A stretch of 64,000 nucleotides of DNA, taken from the NCBI GenBank assembly GCA_041740995.1, contig JBGSKY010000332.1:5839-69838 (forward strand). The letters run 5' to 3'. The notes below the pieces were generated by a model. The model was not told where the DNA came from. It was given only the letters and a program-made list of their open reading frames with translations, and did not search any database. Below, piece by piece: positions 16,804 through 26,264 of this stretch. The number at the start of each line of letters is the position of its first letter. Position 1 is the stretch's first letter. This stretch comes from JBGSKY01 sp041740995 (lineage in GTDB: Bacteria > Planctomycetota > Planctomycetia > Pirellulales > Pirellulaceae). The position numbers and the translations under genes were made by a program.

Positions 16804-18882
16804 CTAGGAATTTCCTGAAGCGCCCGCAGCGTTCTCTATACCACGAAGTTGAACTTCCAATTCGCGGACGATCGTGTCTTGCAGATGCTGCTGCATTTGC
16901 TTGCGTGTGTCGTCAAACATTTTGTCAATTCGACGTTGCGTGCCGACCGAGATCTGGCCTGCCGAACTGGTCAAGATACGTCGCTGGATCGAATTTAGAT
17001 CTTCGGAGAAAGATTCGTAGTCTTTGACTGACTGCAGCTCGATAAAAAGCCTTTTGGCTTCTTCATAATCCTTACTGGAGATTGCTAGCTCGATTTTACG
17101 TTTCAAAATTTGGCGTCGCGCGACGATATCCAGAATCTCACTCCCCAATCCCTTGATGAAAGCTTCTGCTTCTAATCGTTTACTATCGTCAGGTAAATCG
17201 GCGACTTGCAATTCGTCCAGACCGGTAACAACTGGCAGCCGTGCCAGTAAGATATTTCCATTTTTGATGTAGTAAAAATACAGTGGTGCGTTGGCTTTGA
17301 TTTCACCCATTGGAACCTTCGGCGGTTCCGGTGGGGTTTCGACTTTTTTCGCATCACCTTCTGATTTTTCAGCCGTTGGCTCGGCATCTTTGGCTGCTGT
17401 TTCGTCTGATGCCACATTATCGCTTGACGGTTTTTCCGAACTGGCGGCAGGCGATGATTGAGATGTCTCAGTTTTGTTAGCAACTGCGTTCGATTTGGTT
17501 GCCTCGTCTTTCGCTTTCTTTTCATCGACAGGCAATTCGTACTTTACAGTCGGAAGCGATTTATAGTCGATCGAAATGATTCCGCGCCAATCCGAACGCC
17601 CAATCAATTCCAAATCCTCAGTGCCAGGAGTGCGGCGATAAACACCGCTCCCCGGGACGATTTTTCCAAGCGGACCGGCAATTTTCAGTTTCAAATCGGT
17701 CGATTCCAAAGTCGGTTTGACCAGCGTCGCTAGCTTGTAAAGCCGACGGTTGGGGCGACCTTGCAAGGCGCCACGAATACCGCTGAAAATAGCGCAGTCA
17801 AACTTTGCGTCTTTACCCTCGGTTGCGACTAAGAATGTCCAAGGTACAACCTGGATCAGACTCGGCTCGCCGCTTCGATCATCGCGCCGGATGGTGGGCC
17901 GAAGTACGTCACCCGAACCGATGAAACATGGGTGGTTGGGCGACTCACCAATCAGCCCCCCTGCCCTGACCCGAACAACCGCGGTGCTGGCCGTCGCCGT
18001 CTCCAATCGCGCGTACGGGATGATCGCTTGGCTGCACATACTAGCCACTCGATCATTGATCAGCGCGTCGTAAATCGCCGTTTCAGTGTGCATCAGGCCG
18101 ACCGTTCGAAACAGACAATCGATTTCACGCAATTGTATCGATGTCCCAAAGTCGGCTCGATTGAGCACGATGGCAAAAATCTTGTCATAACGATTTAGAA
18201 TCGATTGCATGTGCCACGGATAGATTGCCGGAAGCACGCGAATCTCTTTGCTGTTACGTTTTGCCATCGCACGCGACACGATGGCGATCGGTATCTCGGC
18301 ATTGGCTAGAGAGACAGCCACCGGATCAAGCCCCTCTGCGTCTGCAGTTAGGCCGCTGGATGGTTTTAGCCGGTCGGCAATTGTAGTGAATCCGGCGACT
18401 TCGGAATTGGCTCGCAGCGAGTTCTGGAAGCTTTCGATGTTCGTTGCATTGCAAAGGACATCGCCCAGCTTTTCAATCGCTGATTCAATAGTGCGAGCCT
18501 CTTTACCTTCAGGGTGTTTTCGCGACGTCGCGATAACTAGTTCGCGGCCTAACAAAGTCTCCAATCGAAGGTCTTCGAGCGAATATAATAGATCGCCGAC
18601 GAAAGCGTCTGGCGTAAGTCCAGCAGTGACGGTCGCGGCCGATCCAAAGCTTCGATCGACCGCCGCGCTGATCTGAGAAACCAGACTTGACTGCTTCGCT
18701 TCGTCCCAACCAAACGCTGGATCAATACTAACCCAGCAATGAACCCGGTAAGGATTGAATTCCCAGGGCGTATCATCATCGGCAAATACTGCTGACGAAC
18801 TGAATGCAAGCAGCAAAAGCCACACCGGCATAAAGCAGGCAAGACGATGGTTCAGCAATAATTTCTGTGTAACGAAGTTCAT
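16804..18882 (-). CDS. Exported protein of unknown function in the ExbBD-linked cluster
   Basis: A 692-residue protein with a signal peptide (MNFVTQKLLLNHRLACFMPV, then a Leu-rich core, cleavage near VFADDD). The N-terminal half (residues about 38-300) begins VHCWVSIDPAFGWDEAK and is a mixed fold with no family I recognise. A beta-rich middle follows to about residue 440. A Lys/Glu/Ser/Ala low-complexity linker spans about 446-525. The C-terminal quarter is helical and probably coiled-coil (DSKRLEAEAFIKGL, DIVARRQILKRKIELAISS). The gene lies 22 bases after the solute-binding gene and seven before the HAD gene, so it is co-transcribed. It should sit in the periplasm. Confidence 0.7.
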   Translation of the reverse strand: MNFVTQKLLLNHRLACFMPVWLLLLAFSSSAVFADDDTPWEFNPYRVHCWVSIDPAFGWDEAKQSSLVSQISAAVDRSFGSAATVTAGLTPDAFVGDLLYSLEDLRLETLLGRELVIATSRKHPEGKEARTIESAIEKLGDVLCNATNIESFQNSLRANSEVAGFTTIADRLKPSSGLTADAEGLDPVAVSLANAEIPIAIVSRAMAKRNSKEIRVLPAIYPWHMQSILNRYDKIFAIVLNRADFGTSIQLREIDCLFRTVGLMHTETAIYDALINDRVASMCSQAIIPYARLETATASTAVVRVRAGGLIGESPNHPCFIGSGDVLRPTIRRDDRSGEPSLIQVVPWTFLVATEGKDAKFDCAIFSGIRGALQGRPNRRLYKLATLVKPTLESTDLKLKIAGPLGKIVPGSGVYRRTPGTEDLELIGRSDWRGIISIDYKSLPTVKYELPVDEKKAKDEATKSNAVANKTETSQSSPAASSEKPSSDNVASDETAAKDAEPTAEKSEGDAKKVETPPEPPKVPMGEIKANAPLYFYYIKNGNILLARLPVVTGLDELQVADLPDDSKRLEAEAFIKGLGSEILDIVARRQILKRKIELAISSKDYEEAKRLFIELQSVKDYESFSEDLNSIQRRILTSSAGQISVGTQRRIDKMFDDTRKQMQQHLQDTIVRELEVQLRGIENAAGASGNS

Positions 18883-18904
18883 TGAGATATTTCAGGACAA
18901 TTTC

Positions 18905-21241
18905 CTAAGGCGATGTACTAGTGTCGATAATTCGCCATCGATGGATGTTTTGGTAAAGCGTGACTGGCTTGCGAGGAACCCCGCTGAGCGATGGCCGATA
19001 GGCGAACATCTCACCGATTTGCCAGAGCGGCATGATAGGCAAATGTGCATTGACCAGCTCATGTAAATCTTGGCAAGCTGCGCGTACTTGGCGCCAATTA
19101 CGCGCAAGTCGCAAGTTGGTCAACGCTTGTACAATGAACGGGTTGTCCGATTGAGCGATCGAGCCTTCGCCGAGCAATCGATCGGCGTCTACGGCCGGCT
19201 CCCACATCGCGGCAGACACGTAAATTAGATCATATTTTTGGTCAGCTTCACCCGCCCCAAAAATAACAACTCGAGCCGGTACGCCAATTCGAGCCCATTG
19301 TTGGACGAAAGCTTCCCCAGCCACGCGAGCGGCCTCGAAGTCAGGAACACCAAGCACCAATTCAGTCAGCTCTTTTAGCGGTTCCTTCGTTTTTTCTGCA
19401 AGTTTTTCGAATTCCCCTTTCGTGATATCGACTAGCAATTTTGCAAGATTGAGATCGTAAGCGAGCGGAGCGATTCGCTCGTTGTAAGCATAAGAGAGTG
19501 GGTCATTGTTACTTGAACCCAACGGGAATGGACCACTAATTGGGCGACTCTCAGCAGTCAGCGCACCACCTAAGAGCGGACCTTCTAGAATTGATTTTCG
19601 ATCGATTGCATACAACAACGCCCGCCTAAAATTCAACGACGCGAGATAGGGATGGTCACTTTTTGGAACGAGCATATGCACAATGGGAAGTGCATAGTGT
19701 TCCAAGCGAATTCGCCGATCTGCTTCCAACGCTTTTGCATCAGAAGGAAAGATCCGATCGATGACATCAATTCGGCCACTGATCAACGCGGAAATTGCCT
19801 CATATGGTTTTTCGAAACGCATTTCAATAACGTCAACTGGCTGTCCGGGCGCTGGACTGATCGGCTGGTTCCACACGAACACAGATTGATCCGGTTCGAT
19901 CGAAACGGGCTTATAAACACCCTGTGCACTATCGTCGCCGCGGGTGGGGAGCTGGTCCATCGGCCACTGCAAAAATGAATATGGCAAGACATGACTCTGA
20001 CGCAATTTGACGCGCAAGAAATCATCGCCATCCACTTCGACTTGTTCGAATATTGCCGCCCAGGCTGGTTCATATAAAGGGTCCTTTACGGTCGCACGAC
20101 GAACCATCCATTCTGCGATTTGATAAGCCGTCGGCGAGTTTTCGTCGATCGCTTCGGTCTTTTTGAAACGCAACGATAACTCTGTCTGATCGTCGCTCAT
20201 CTCGTAAGTACCCAAGACGAATCGATACTTGCCGCCTTCCGGGCCGGTATCTTCAAACTGAAAAAGTGGACGCGAAACCAAAGCGCCCATACGTCGTGCA
20301 GGCCAGTCAGCCAGCGAAGTCGGGTCGGGCGAACTGGCCATTTGGAAAACACCGACTCGCAGTGTCGGATGCGCTGCGTCGATATCTCGCAGCAACTGCT
20401 GTCCACCGGCTAAATTCGGATCGATATCCAGCATCTTCAACGCCATTTCGCGCGACTCAAGGTACTTTTGTTCTTGAAGAAATTTCACTGCTTGATCGCG
20501 ATATTCTTCAGCCAGCAGACGAAATCGTTCTCGCCAAATTGCAACTGCTGGAATTCGCGAGCCGTAATCCTTTTCCAGTCTCGTGACCATCTTTTGAGCG
20601 ATTTCAAGTTTTCCATTTTTGAAATATTCTTCGATTAACTTGTTCGCCACATTTGAAATAGCATTAGCGACTTTCTGGGCCTCAAGGTCCGGTTCCGCGC
20701 GTCGGATCTCTTCGAATACCGCCAAAGCGTGTGAATATTGATCAGCTTGAAATAAGCCGGTTGCGCTGTTGAGCAAGAACTTTTGCCTAGTCGCTCCCAG
20801 GAGAGGTGTTTTGGGATACTTTTGGATCAGATAGTTCAAATGTTCAAACGCATTGGCGAAATCTTTCTCCTGCATGTATTCGTTGGCCGCCGCCAAAATC
20901 TTCTGTTCGTACGTTTCGAGTTTCTCAATGTCTTTCCAGAAGACTCGATATTTGCGATCTGGGTAAATCAGTAACGTGACCTCTAACTCGTCTTGTGGTC
21001 CTGGGTTAGCCGGAATCTTTTGGTCGCTATCGCTGATCGGGTATATCTCAACGGTTTCGCCGCCCGCTTCGGAAGTCAGTGTGATCGTGTCGAATGCATC
21101 TTTGTCTAGCAACGAAGTCCGTGTGTCAGCCGCGTTGCAGAATCGGAGCGACGCGGTCAGCGCCGCAATAATGCTCAACGCCAGGAACGCGGTACGGCGG
21201 ATATTTGATGAGTTAAACATCTTTTCGACACTCATTTTCAT
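18905..21241 (-). CDS. TPR plus family 5 extracellular solute-binding protein
   Basis: From ATG 21241 the product has 778 residues. A signal peptide or anchor (RRTAFLALSIIAALTASLRF) follows the short basic N-terminus; a TTG 19 codons upstream and other nearby ATGs make the exact start uncertain. Residues about 95-290 are helical TPR-like repeats (NEYMQEKDFANAFEHLNYLI, LEEYFKNGKLEIAQ). From about residue 293 a peptide/nickel-type SBP_bac_5 domain follows: LRVGVFQMASSPDPTSL, the FRRALLYAIDRKSIL segment and a C-terminus typical of the fold. Such proteins normally deliver oligopeptides to an ABC importer, but no importer genes are adjacent. It follows the beta-propeller gene by 65 bases. The TPR fusion suggests a protein-interaction role. 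Confidence 0.78.
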   Translation of the reverse strand: MKMSVEKMFNSSNIRRTAFLALSIIAALTASLRFCNAADTRTSLLDKDAFDTITLTSEAGGETVEIYPISDSDQKIPANPGPQDELEVTLLIYPDRKYRVFWKDIEKLETYEQKILAAANEYMQEKDFANAFEHLNYLIQKYPKTPLLGATRQKFLLNSATGLFQADQYSHALAVFEEIRRAEPDLEAQKVANAISNVANKLIEEYFKNGKLEIAQKMVTRLEKDYGSRIPAVAIWRERFRLLAEEYRDQAVKFLQEQKYLESREMALKMLDIDPNLAGGQQLLRDIDAAHPTLRVGVFQMASSPDPTSLADWPARRMGALVSRPLFQFEDTGPEGGKYRFVLGTYEMSDDQTELSLRFKKTEAIDENSPTAYQIAEWMVRRATVKDPLYEPAWAAIFEQVEVDGDDFLRVKLRQSHVLPYSFLQWPMDQLPTRGDDSAQGVYKPVSIEPDQSVFVWNQPISPAPGQPVDVIEMRFEKPYEAISALISGRIDVIDRIFPSDAKALEADRRIRLEHYALPIVHMLVPKSDHPYLASLNFRRALLYAIDRKSILEGPLLGGALTAESRPISGPFPLGSSNNDPLSYAYNERIAPLAYDLNLAKLLVDITKGEFEKLAEKTKEPLKELTELVLGVPDFEAARVAGEAFVQQWARIGVPARVVIFGAGEADQKYDLIYVSAAMWEPAVDADRLLGEGSIAQSDNPFIVQALTNLRLARNWRQVRAACQDLHELVNAHLPIMPLWQIGEMFAYRPSLSGVPRKPVTLYQNIHRWRIIDTSTSP

Positions 21242-21306
21242 TGCATCAGGTTCAAGCAACTCGATTGCCTGATCGACCAAAACTGGTTGAACAAACAATT
21301 GAATAA

Positions 21307-24300
21307 TTAGTTACCCGTTCCAGAGGATGTCTCGGTGGCCGCATCGAAGGGCTCAAATTGGCTGACGGCGACGGCCAACACATTTCCTTCGTCACCTGGA
21401 ATCAGAAGACCGTTGCCCAGTACAAGAGGTGTCCCGCTGATCGATTCGCCGGTCCTCAACACGCTGATTACTTTGCCACTTGATTTCTCGATACGAAAGA
21501 GATCGCCAGACACCGTAGAAAGTAGTATGTCATTCTGCAGCGTTTGCAGTCGACCGACCGGTGCGACGTTTTTGAGAGCAGCGGTCCAAACTCTTTCGCC
21601 CTTGCTATCGACGGCAATTAAGCCTTCGGTTTGTGTGTAACAGATTGCAAGTGCATCGACTTGTTGAACGCCCCAACTGATTCGGCCGTCGATTGCTACA
21701 GTCGCTTTTCGGCTAAGGTCAACGCCGTCGTATATTTCCAGATAGCTTGATTGATCCCCCAAGGTTGGGACGATGACCAAGTTCTCGAGCGCCGCCAATT
21801 GACCGATCACTTGGTATGCCGTTTGGACTTCATTTAGTCGACTGAATTGTTTGCCGGTCGAAACTCGAACCAGTTTCTTGTCAGAATTCGCAGCGACTAG
21901 GGTCCGTTGATCGGCTAGCAAGCAAGGGGTTGACCAAACCGTCTTCTTGCCAGGTTCCATCGGCGGTTGAACCGGAGTTCCAATCGTTCGACCAGTCGCT
22001 GGATCGACAGCGATCAGTTGCCCATTGTTCATTGGGATAACTATTCCGTCAGCGATCCACAAAGGGTCTCCGCTGGGTTGTCCCGTTCCAGCCGACGACG
22101 AAATGATCGACAGCATCTTTTCCGCATTAGCTTTTGAATCGAAGTATGCGATCTGATCGGCACGTTCGCTGTTGACCGCCGCAAAACTTCCTTCGCGTCC
22201 GATCGCAACGCGATCAAATGCCATTTGACGCTGATTGCGACCTGGATTAGCGACTGGACTAGTAAGTTGGCCGCTGCCCAGGCTTGTCTTTTCAATGTTG
22301 TACAACGCTGCCTGTGAAGTGATCGCGGCAAAAGCGTTATCGTTTTGCAATATGCTTGTCACCGGTACACCGACATTCGTTTCCCAGATTTGATTCCCTG
22401 TCTTGGCATCCATCGCAGTGATGCGAATGCCTTCTGTGCCGCGAACGTTCCGACAATGAACCACGTAATCTTCCAAACGAATCGCACGAGCGACAAAACG
22501 ATCACCATCGTCACGAACCCAATTGCGAACAATCTCTTGTCGCGAGGCTTGGATTTGGTAGCTGGTCAGTTCATTGGCCGCCACCAATAGATCGTTTCCA
22601 GCGATTAACGGCCAAGAAGTTTTTGGGTTCAACTCGCTAGCTACTAGGCTCGCCATCTTCACTAATTCAGCCGAATTGCTAATCGTTTCGACTTCGAAGA
22701 CGGATACTTCACCTAAATCAGTGACGACTGCACAGCGGCGACCTTCGACTTCGGGCGCAACCACAACATGCCCACGCAGACGGATTGGGTCTTGCGAATT
22801 CGTTAGCGTTTTTTCGTCTTCACTTATCGCCATCGTTCGGATCTGCGAAAAACCAGGACCGATGTTTTCGAAGACCAACAAACGTCCGAGCAAGGCCAGC
22901 GGCGGAACCACGATTGTGCCGGGCTCATGTCCGTCGTATTGGACTGATAGACACGATCCATCGCGGCGTGAGAGGGTGTAAATGTTCGCGTCGATGCCGA
23001 CGACAAAAATCGACTGCTTGGTCGAACCAGCGCTGACCGATGTGCCAATCGCTTGGGGTAATTGTTTGCACCAGCGAACTTGTCCAGTTTCGCTGTCCAA
23101 GCAACTTACGCGACCTGATTGATCCGCAACGTAAAGCGCGTCACGATCCATTTGCGGGCTCCAAACGCGGGTGCCGAAATCGACTTCCCATTTCGTTTGA
23201 CCGGTCGCACCAGCCAAGCGTCGGATTTTTCCTTGCTCGGTCATTGTTAGAATACAGTCGGAGCTCGAATCGGCATCCACAGCGTTGTCGCTTATCGACA
23301 GCGGTTCGTTCATTTCACGACTAGCAAGAAAGTTTCGCCAGAGGACTTTACCATCGCTGGCATTAATTCCGTAGAGCGATTGTTTGGCTCGAACAAAAAG
23401 CGTCCGCTTGTTGTTCAGGTTAAGTGTTTTGCCAGTGTTGCTGGTCAATAGAACTCGCTTACCCAAAGTGTCTACTGGCTGCGACTGGTTGATCTCCGGA
23501 CGCTTCTCCGCTTGCTTAACAGCCTCTTGAACAATTTGTGTTGCACCGGCGAGAAGGTTGCTTAACTCTTCATCGTTTTGAAGCTGCGGATAGCGTCGGA
23601 CGAGCGTTTGTCGTGCTTGATATGCGGCAACAGCGTCACGCGCTTCGAGCGCTGCCTTCATATCGATGGCCGTTTTTGCTCGATCGTCACTACGTTGCAC
23701 ATCGCGGAGCAATCTTTGACGGGATTCTTCAAGCGCATTGATTTTGGGTTCGTTCTGCTTTCGTTCTTGGCTAGCGATGTATTGCGGATTTTGAATAATT
23801 TCGAGCTGCTCCTTCAACCCTGCAACGTAAGTTTTACGTTCTTCGTTCGTCTTGGAAGTCTCCGCTTTTCGAACCAGTCGATCACCAATATTGATCAACG
23901 CGCCAGCCAAGTCGCCACGGACTTCTGATAGCTGAGATTCATCCAGCAGCGTCGGCAGAATGGCTTTAGACACTTTGGTTCCTTCGAACGCATCGCCTGA
24001 GTTTTCTGTCGCTTGCCGAATCTTTGCGATCGCAATCCTGAGCCGTGAAAAACTGACTCGGTCGTGCGTTGGAAATGACTCAATGAACTGTTCGTAGCGT
24101 CGAATGGCGGTTGGATAATCGCGTCCCTCATACGACGCCTTGGCCATTTCAAGGGCTTCGGTGGCTGTGCCCTTTAAGAACCAAAATCCAAGAAAGATTA
24201 GTGCCGTCAACAGTCCCAGAAACAAACCAAACGCACCATAGGTTCGCATCGTCTGCCAGCGACCTTTAGGCTCGCTCGCGGCGACGGAAACTCGGACCGG

Positions 24301-24762
24301 CCGTTGCAGTTGTGACGCTGGCGATCGGGCACTGGTTTGCTGCGGTGTTGATTCAACGACGTCGGCGACAATCACATCGTCGTCGCCCATATCGAGCTCG
24401 CTTTCGAAGTCATCATCGTCGATAATTTCGACCACTTCGACATCGTCGTCACCGACGATTACAGCGACTTCATCGTCGTCTGATCGGCTTTTCCCGCCCA
24501 TCGATTGGCTATCAACATCGGCAATCAAAAGATCATCTTCAGCCGATGGATTGCTTGCAGGTCGGTTTCCAGACTTCAAGCTAGAAACCAAACGCGTCGC
24601 TTGAAACTTAGTCAACTGTTCGTTGTCGACAAGAAGTTTGGCGAGCGTCTCAACTGGCAATCGATTGCCAGATTGTGCAACCTGTCGTCGCAATTCCTCG
24701 ATCATTTCTGGATCGAGCAAGTTTTCGGATTCAAGCAGGTCAATAAATTTATTAGCAAGCAT
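21307..24762 (-). CDS. Membrane-anchored PQQ-like beta-propeller protein
   Basis: A 1151-residue protein. Residues about 1-65 form a small helical domain ending in QLTKFQATRLVSSLKSG, a module also found at the start of planctomycete Ser/Thr kinases and other large proteins. A very acidic stretch (about 75-145) follows, then a single membrane helix near 176-194 (GAFGLFLGLLTALIFLGFWF). Then a TPR/coiled-coil region (about 200-420). From about residue 440 the rest consists of PQQ/quinoprotein-type beta-propeller blades (for example WRNFLAS, WEVDFGTRVWSPQMDRDALY, VRWCKQLPQ). No dehydrogenase active-site set was found, so it probably serves binding or assembly. The topology is cytoplasmic N-terminus, external propeller. 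It is 23 bases after the zinc-ribbon-ExbD gene. Confidence 0.8.
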   Translation of the reverse strand: MLANKFIDLLESENLLDPEMIEELRRQVAQSGNRLPVETLAKLLVDNEQLTKFQATRLVSSLKSGNRPASNPSAEDDLLIADVDSQSMGGKSRSDDDEVAVIVGDDDVEVVEIIDDDDFESELDMGDDDVIVADVVESTPQQTSARSPASQLQRPVRVSVAASEPKGRWQTMRTYGAFGLFLGLLTALIFLGFWFLKGTATEALEMAKASYEGRDYPTAIRRYEQFIESFPTHDRVSFSRLRIAIAKIRQATENSGDAFEGTKVSKAILPTLLDESQLSEVRGDLAGALINIGDRLVRKAETSKTNEERKTYVAGLKEQLEIIQNPQYIASQERKQNEPKINALEESRQRLLRDVQRSDDRAKTAIDMKAALEARDAVAAYQARQTLVRRYPQLQNDEELSNLLAGATQIVQEAVKQAEKRPEINQSQPVDTLGKRVLLTSNTGKTLNLNNKRTLFVRAKQSLYGINASDGKVLWRNFLASREMNEPLSISDNAVDADSSSDCILTMTEQGKIRRLAGATGQTKWEVDFGTRVWSPQMDRDALYVADQSGRVSCLDSETGQVRWCKQLPQAIGTSVSAGSTKQSIFVVGIDANIYTLSRRDGSCLSVQYDGHEPGTIVVPPLALLGRLLVFENIGPGFSQIRTMAISEDEKTLTNSQDPIRLRGHVVVAPEVEGRRCAVVTDLGEVSVFEVETISNSAELVKMASLVASELNPKTSWPLIAGNDLLVAANELTSYQIQASRQEIVRNWVRDDGDRFVARAIRLEDYVVHCRNVRGTEGIRITAMDAKTGNQIWETNVGVPVTSILQNDNAFAAITSQAALYNIEKTSLGSGQLTSPVANPGRNQRQMAFDRVAIGREGSFAAVNSERADQIAYFDSKANAEKMLSIISSSAGTGQPSGDPLWIADGIVIPMNNGQLIAVDPATGRTIGTPVQPPMEPGKKTVWSTPCLLADQRTLVAANSDKKLVRVSTGKQFSRLNEVQTAYQVIGQLAALENLVIVPTLGDQSSYLEIYDGVDLSRKATVAIDGRISWGVQQVDALAICYTQTEGLIAVDSKGERVWTAALKNVAPVGRLQTLQNDILLSTVSGDLFRIEKSSGKVISVLRTGESISGTPLVLGNGLLIPGDEGNVLAVAVSQFEPFDAATETSSGTGN

Positions 24763-24785
24763 ACGTGCGTGGATCTATCTTGGGA

Positions 24786-25592
24786 TCAATCGAATTCTTC
24801 AACGACTTTGACTTGGAAATTTGCAAAACCTTCACTGCGGCACACATCGAGGGCCGCGACTACGGACGAGTGAATACTTTCTTCATGGGCTTCGATGATG
24901 ACGTTCTCTACATCATCCAGTACGCCTTCCTTTCGAGATTCGTCCAGCGCGATGATCAAATCTTGTTTGTTAGAGGCTTCGCGTTCGGATTGATCGGGCA
25001 ACATGATCAGGTACGAATTCAGCTCATCAATTCGAATGGTCAGCAAGTCAACCACCTCGACCACGGATGATGGAGCCGCATCTTTAGGTGATGTCTTTTG
25101 CTGAATGGCTTTTTCACTAGCAAACGAAGCTGTGATGACGAAGAAAATCAGCAACAAAAAAGTCACATCGACCATCGGCGTCAAATCCATTTCCGTTTCG
25201 TCTGGCGGCCTCGGTCCCAAATCGACTTGTTCGTCTTCCAATTCCATCGGATCGACTTCGGAGCTAGCCGCTTGTTCCACGGCCTCGACTAATTGCGCTG
25301 CTGGCTGAACTTGAGCGATTTTCTGGTCAGCCAAATTATCGACTGCGATCGCTGTTGCACTGGATCGGGATTGACTGTCTCGCCATCGGGAATGTTCCGA
25401 GGTCGATGGCGACGGATCGGACATGACTTCGCCCAGTGACTCGACCGCTACGACTGGCGTGACGTCAGCCGGCAGGTCGGGGATCTTAATCACTTGATCG
25501 CATTCAGGGCAGCGAATTCGACGTCCAGCCATGCGACGATTTACGGTCCGTTGACCGTCGCATTTGGGACATTGAAATTTTAAACCTGCCAT
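24786..25592 (-). CDS. Zinc ribbon fused to ExbD/TolR-type motor subunit
   Basis: A 268-residue fusion. Residues 1-45 form a two-pair zinc ribbon (FQCPKCDGQR and RIRCPECDQVIKIP). An acidic, Ser-rich linker follows to about residue 130. Residues about 133-155 are the ExbD/TolR membrane segment with the conserved Asp: EMDLTPMVDVTFLLLIFFVI. The remainder is the periplasmic ExbD domain. ExbD and TolR are parts of proton-driven motors with ExbB/TolQ. The usual length is about 140, so about 120 residues are extra at the N-terminus, on the cytoplasmic side. It lies in the same direction as a second ExbD and an ExbB, 96 bases downstream of the ExbD gene. Start ATG 25592; no strong ribosome site. Confidence 0.88.
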   Translation of the reverse strand: MAGLKFQCPKCDGQRTVNRRMAGRRIRCPECDQVIKIPDLPADVTPVVAVESLGEVMSDPSPSTSEHSRWRDSQSRSSATAIAVDNLADQKIAQVQPAAQLVEAVEQAASSEVDPMELEDEQVDLGPRPPDETEMDLTPMVDVTFLLLIFFVITASFASEKAIQQKTSPKDAAPSSVVEVVDLLTIRIDELNSYLIMLPDQSEREASNKQDLIIALDESRKEGVLDDVENVIIEAHEESIHSSVVAALDVCRSEGFANFQVKVVEEFD

Positions 25593-25688
25593 GATGAGCC
25601 TGAATCGATAAGGAGAGATGTACTCTTTGTTTGCTGTTGTTTTAGCGACGCGTGATCACGGAGTTTAATCCGCTGTAAATCTAATGTT

Positions 25689-26159
25689 TTAGTCTTCCTG
25701 CTGGACCGAGATATTGATGAATTGACCATCTTCAAGGACTTCCCCAAGCGCGTCGCGGACTCTTTTCATTTCGCCATTGCGAACATCGCCCTCGGCGCGA
25801 AGGATGACGTCCGTTTTACCCTTCTCAAGTTCAGCCGATACATACTCAATGATCTCGGCCGTTTGCTGATCCGGGTCGTCCGAAAATGAACGCTTCATAT
25901 CGTTACGAACGATCGCCGTTTCGCCGTTTCCGCGCGAAAGGATCAGGACGATACTACTCTTGATATCCACCGCAGCACCGTTTTTTGCAAGCGGAACTTT
26001 GGGGGCCTGTTCGGCTGTCATTTTCGAAGAGACAACGAAGAAAATCAGTAGCAAAAAGACGATGTCGATCATCGGAGTGATGTCCATCTCGCCGTCAGCA
26101 AAATTCTTCTTCGGGAAACTGACTTGCTCTTCGGCTGGATTGTCAACAATCGTGCTCAT
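25689..26159 (-). CDS. exbD: Biopolymer transport protein ExbD/TolR family
   Basis: A 156-residue ExbD/TolR subunit. After a short polar N-terminus comes the family transmembrane motif near residues 24-43, EMDITPMIDIVFLLLIFFVV, which contains the conserved membrane Asp for proton passage. The external domain follows (VPLAKNGAAV, a characteristic AEGDVRNGEMKRVRDALGEV). ExbD, with ExbB, turns the proton gradient into motion that energises envelope processes such as TonB-dependent uptake or Tol-Pal function. The start ATG 26159 has GAAGGCAAG eight bases before it. The gene lies 105 bases downstream of exbB in the same direction. Two different ExbD proteins with one ExbB is common in Planctomycetes, but the partner energised here is not known. 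Confidence 0.93.
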   Translation of the reverse strand: MSTIVDNPAEEQVSFPKKNFADGEMDITPMIDIVFLLLIFFVVSSKMTAEQAPKVPLAKNGAAVDIKSSIVLILSRGNGETAIVRNDMKRSFSDDPDQQTAEIIEYVSAELEKGKTDVILRAEGDVRNGEMKRVRDALGEVLEDGQFINISVQQED

Positions 26160-26264
26160 CTTGCCTTCGCCACAAAGCCCGCGTCATCGAGCGAGAATGG
26201 CTGAGTTTTCATAAAAGTTAACTCAGCAGAAAATCAAAAAAGGCTGGACAGATCGAAACCGAAA

